A stretch of 64,000 nt of DNA, from contig JAIEQF010000001.1 of NCBI GenBank assembly GCA_019747895.1, positions 1 through 64,000 of the forward strand. Reading direction: 5' to 3'. This document shows, piece after piece, positions 61,938 to 64,000 of the stretch (the stretch's first letter is position 1; every line of letters starts with the position of its first letter). Position numbers and translations under genes: made by a program. The notes under the pieces are model-generated. The model made no database searches. It was given only the letters and a program-made list of their open reading frames with translations, and was not told the origin of the DNA. Source of the DNA: Chthoniobacterales bacterium (lineage in GTDB: Bacteria; Verrucomicrobiota; Verrucomicrobiia; Chthoniobacterales; UBA6821).

Positions 61938-62471
61938 TTAATTTCCGCTACCGCCATTAGATCCAAATCCCCACGTACTGCCACAAGGAGGAGCAGGATT
62001 CTGTCCCGAATGATTGTTATTAGGAGGATTATAAGCTTGAGCCATACAGTGGCCTCCTACACCAATTTGACCAGAATGGTCACCAGCATGATTACGAGGA
62101 TCAAAACCTGGAGGAGCATCTTGTTTAATAATTAAAAGACGATTGTTTAAATCATCTAGACCATTTTGATTTTCATCACTCAACGTAACGAGTTCATCTT
62201 CTTTGCCAGGAACTACCGAGTAGCTATAACCACTAGAAGTTTTTGACTGAGTAATGATGTCTGACATGCTTTCATTGTAGAGTCCGCTGGTATCTTGAAC
62301 GGATGCTACAGCAGTCAGAAGTTCAGTGTATTTACTTGCTACTACTTGAGACGGCTGAGGACTCGAGTCAGCAGCTGCATTTGCCTTTAAAACAGAGGTG
62401 CTGAACAAGACTGCTACAGCAGTAATGCTCATTGCAAAGAAACATCTTTTTGAATAATTAATATACTTCAT
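61938..62471 (-). CDS. FGE-fragment secreted protein
   Basis: The 177-aa protein has a signal peptide (CFFAMSITAVAVLFSTSVLKANA). A short match to the N-terminal FGE block follows: SKYTELLTAVASV, SGLYNESMSDIITQSK, SGYSYSVVPG. The catalytic part is missing. The rest is Asn/Gly-rich (YNPPNNNHSGQN, GFGSNGGSGN) with two cysteines. It is the fourth local member with only the FGE N-terminus. It looks like a complete gene with normal ends, so the fragment may have a use of its own. Confidence 0.72.
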   Translation of the reverse strand: MKYINYSKRCFFAMSITAVAVLFSTSVLKANAAADSSPQPSQVVASKYTELLTAVASVQDTSGLYNESMSDIITQSKTSSGYSYSVVPGKEDELVTLSDENQNGLDDLNNRLLIIKQDAPPGFDPRNHAGDHSGQIGVGGHCMAQAYNPPNNNHSGQNPAPPCGSTWGFGSNGGSGN

Positions 62472-62583
62472 AGGTTTGGTTTATTGTTAGTTGTTTTTTA
62501 TTTGACTGACATTATTGAAACTTACAAGTTTGTTAATACTTATTAACCAATTATTTGTCAATAAAAAGCTTGCCGTTTCCACA

Positions 62584-63837
62584 ATGAAAAAAAATTTTTA
62601 TCCTAAAAATTTCTCCAGCTTCATCCTCAGCAATACGCTGGGAACTTTTTTAGAATATTTTGATGCGACGCTTTATGCTTTTTTTGCCACGACGTTTGCT
62701 CTCATTTTCTTTCCCGAAAAAAATGCAACGACCAGTTTAATTTATACATTTGGTATTTTTGCGATCTCTTTTCTTATTCGACCATTTGGAGCTTTGCTTT
62801 TTGGCACGCTTGGAGACAAGTGGGGACGTCGAAATATTTTAGCAGCAAACATTCTTTTGATGTCAGTGGCCACTATAGGAATTGGCTTGATTCCATCCTA
62901 CAAAGCCATTGGTCTTCTCGCACCAGCTTTGCTTATTTTTTTCCGTCTCCTGCAAGGATTGGCGATTAGTACTGAGTTTACTGGAAGCAGTATCTATCTC
63001 TTGGAAACACTTCCTTCAAGGCATGGTTTCTTTTCAGGCGTCTCTACTTCTGCTGGAAGTTTTGGTATTGCTTCCGCTTCCTTAGTGGCAGCAATCGTGA
63101 GCCACTTCCATTTTGAAAGTCATTGGCGTTGGGCTTTCTTTTTTTCTGGAGCAGTGATCGGGTTGCTTGGTTTTTATCTCCGTCGCAAGCAGGTGGAGTC
63201 GATAGCTTTTTTAAAAGCAGCTGAAGCTAAATTGCTCCACAAAAAACCGCCCTTGGTCCTTTTTAAAAAATATCGACGTGAATTTTTTCTTTCTACTCTC
63301 CTAGCCATTTATCTCGGCATTGTCCTTTATGCGGTCTTGGTTTACTCAGCAACTTATTTGGAACGATTAGGATTCTCTTCTCAAAATGCTTTACTCATTA
63401 GCACAGCAACTTCTTTAATCGAGGCTCTTGCCAGTCCCTTTTTTGGATGGCTTTCCGATCGTCATGGCCTCCGGTCCATTTTGATGTTTGCAACACTAAG
63501 TATGGCATTCTTGGCGCTTCCTCTTTTTTCTCTCATCAATGTCCATGAAGTTGGAATAACGTTGATTGCTTTTGGTGGATTAGGTTTTTTAGCAGCAGCT
63601 TTTGATGGGCCACTGGTTGCTTATCTCATCGCAAAATTCGATATCACTGTCCGCCATACCGGTGTCTCCTTGAGTTACAATCTAGGAGCGGGACTTTTCG
63701 GCGGCTTTACTCCCGTCGCCCTCACCTACTTTATCAACAAAACAAAAATCATTTTTTTCCCAAGCTTTATTTTGATGGGATTTGCCCTCCTTGCATTCTG
63801 CGTTTTACTAAGAGAAAAGAAATTAAATAGTCATTGA
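62584..63837 (+). CDS. MFS transporter, metabolite:H+ symporter (ProP-like) family
   Basis: The ~417-aa protein has 12 hydrophobic segments and the MHS pattern: NTLGTFLEYFDATLYAFFA, IRPFGALLFGTLGDKWGRRN (loop 2-3 motif), LLQGLAISTEFTGSSIYLLE and FGWLSDRHGLRS. The family imports osmolytes or organic acids. ProP-like members are common in intracellular bacteria. ATG 62584 fits the family start; the upstream codons to 62515 are AT-rich leader. The substrate is unknown. Confidence 0.9.
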   Translation: MKKNFYPKNFSSFILSNTLGTFLEYFDATLYAFFATTFALIFFPEKNATTSLIYTFGIFAISFLIRPFGALLFGTLGDKWGRRNILAANILLMSVATIGIGLIPSYKAIGLLAPALLIFFRLLQGLAISTEFTGSSIYLLETLPSRHGFFSGVSTSAGSFGIASASLVAAIVSHFHFESHWRWAFFFSGAVIGLLGFYLRRKQVESIAFLKAAEAKLLHKKPPLVLFKKYRREFFLSTLLAIYLGIVLYAVLVYSATYLERLGFSSQNALLISTATSLIEALASPFFGWLSDRHGLRSILMFATLSMAFLALPLFSLINVHEVGITLIAFGGLGFLAAAFDGPLVAYLIAKFDITVRHTGVSLSYNLGAGLFGGFTPVALTYFINKTKIIFFPSFILMGFALLAFCVLLREKKLNSH

Positions 63838-63879
63838 AGCGCTCATCGTATACCTTCAATCTTTTTATTATTCCTCTTC

Positions 63880-64000
63880 TTGAAGCATCGTTTTTTTTCA
63901 TATTTAAGCTCTCTGCTCATACTGCTTTTGCCTGGTTGCGCCTCAGTCAGCATTAAAAGTATCTGCTTTGGGGACGGGACTCCTCAAAAACTTCCTGATC
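63880..64000 (+). CDS. Start of a putative lipoprotein gene (partial)
   Basis: From TTG 63880 the frame reads KHRFFSYLSSLLILLLPGCA, a lipoprotein signal with lipobox LLPGC, then SVSIKSICFGDGTPQKLPD to the window edge. The product is unknown. The start codon is the only one near the basic N-terminus. Confidence 0.5.
   Translation, partial: MKHRFFSYLSSLLILLLPGCASVSIKSICFGDGTPQKLPD

Overview
The window is about 43% GC by eye and densely coded on both strands. It carries a mostly housekeeping gene set: gap-pgk-tpiA, purE, aroK, hemB, nadC, nadD, glmS, glgC, murJ, tsaC, tsaD, proA, bioD. The envelope is Gram-negative (OprB-type porin, MsbA-type exporter, DsbD, lipoproteins). The formylglycine-enzyme-like secreted proteins with an 'FCNWLENGQP' signature, the NamZ/NagZ pair and the DsbD architecture fit the Planctomycetes-Verrucomicrobia-Chlamydiae superphylum, most likely a Verrucomicrobiota lineage. 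This placement is inferred from family resemblance only. Large secreted helical proteins without recognisable homologues, many small insertion elements and eroded paralogues are compatible with a host-associated lifestyle but do not prove it.

Layout. 1-6.3 kb: an IS256-family transposase fragment abuts a large, frameshifted secreted coiled-coil gene, followed by two formylglycine-generating-enzyme (FGE)-like genes, one broken by a small palindromic element. 6.4-15.8 kb: murJ, acs, tsaC-purE, aroK and the glycolytic trio gap-pgk-tpiA. 15.9-19 kb: two peptide-type ABC permeases and two small secreted proteins, one chagasin-like. 19-26.2 kb: tsaD, birA-nadC, hemB, glmS, glgC. 26.4-35.7 kb: a lipoprotein, an 871-aa secreted helical protein, thioredoxin-like, holin-like and PPK2 proteins, a glycosyltransferase, DsbD. 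35.8-45.3 kb: an FGE-fragment secreted protein, proA, acyP-bioD, pncC-rsfS-nadD, and the divergent namZ/nagZ muropeptide pair. 45.4-64 kb: tRNA-Arg, a secreted subtilisin, a DUF502 protein, an MsbA-type ABC exporter, a 1010-aa secreted helical protein, two paralogous glycosyltransferases, a probable ceramide-synthesis cluster (serine palmitoyltransferase, GNAT-type ceramide synthase, ceramide reductase), tRNA-Val, an OprB porin, another FGE-fragment protein, an MFS transporter and the start of a lipoprotein.

The most unusual content is two families of small structured elements. Core II (about 142-144 bp) sits in frame inside three protein genes (tsaC, tpiA and the GNAT acyltransferase), adding about 47 residues to each. 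A fourth copy of its interior lies between genes inside different, IS5-like terminal repeats. Each gene copy has its own inverted ends that match each other, and an internal hairpin shows paired base changes, as in the in-frame palindromic elements of Rickettsia. Core I (about 90 bp) is found in four intergenic or gene-breaking elements with three unrelated sets of terminal inverted repeats. The variable stems co-vary around a conserved interior that includes a hairpin with an invariant G-U pair. Both look like selfish or regulatory RNA-structured modules that have acquired different termini.

The gene spacers also carry many 'phrase' repeats (CACAAAG-, CCTGTAA-, TTCAGCC-, ATTACTC-type). Most are arranged as inverted pairs across the spacer, some run into coding sequence, and they replace the Shine-Dalgarno-type leaders one would expect ahead of start codons.
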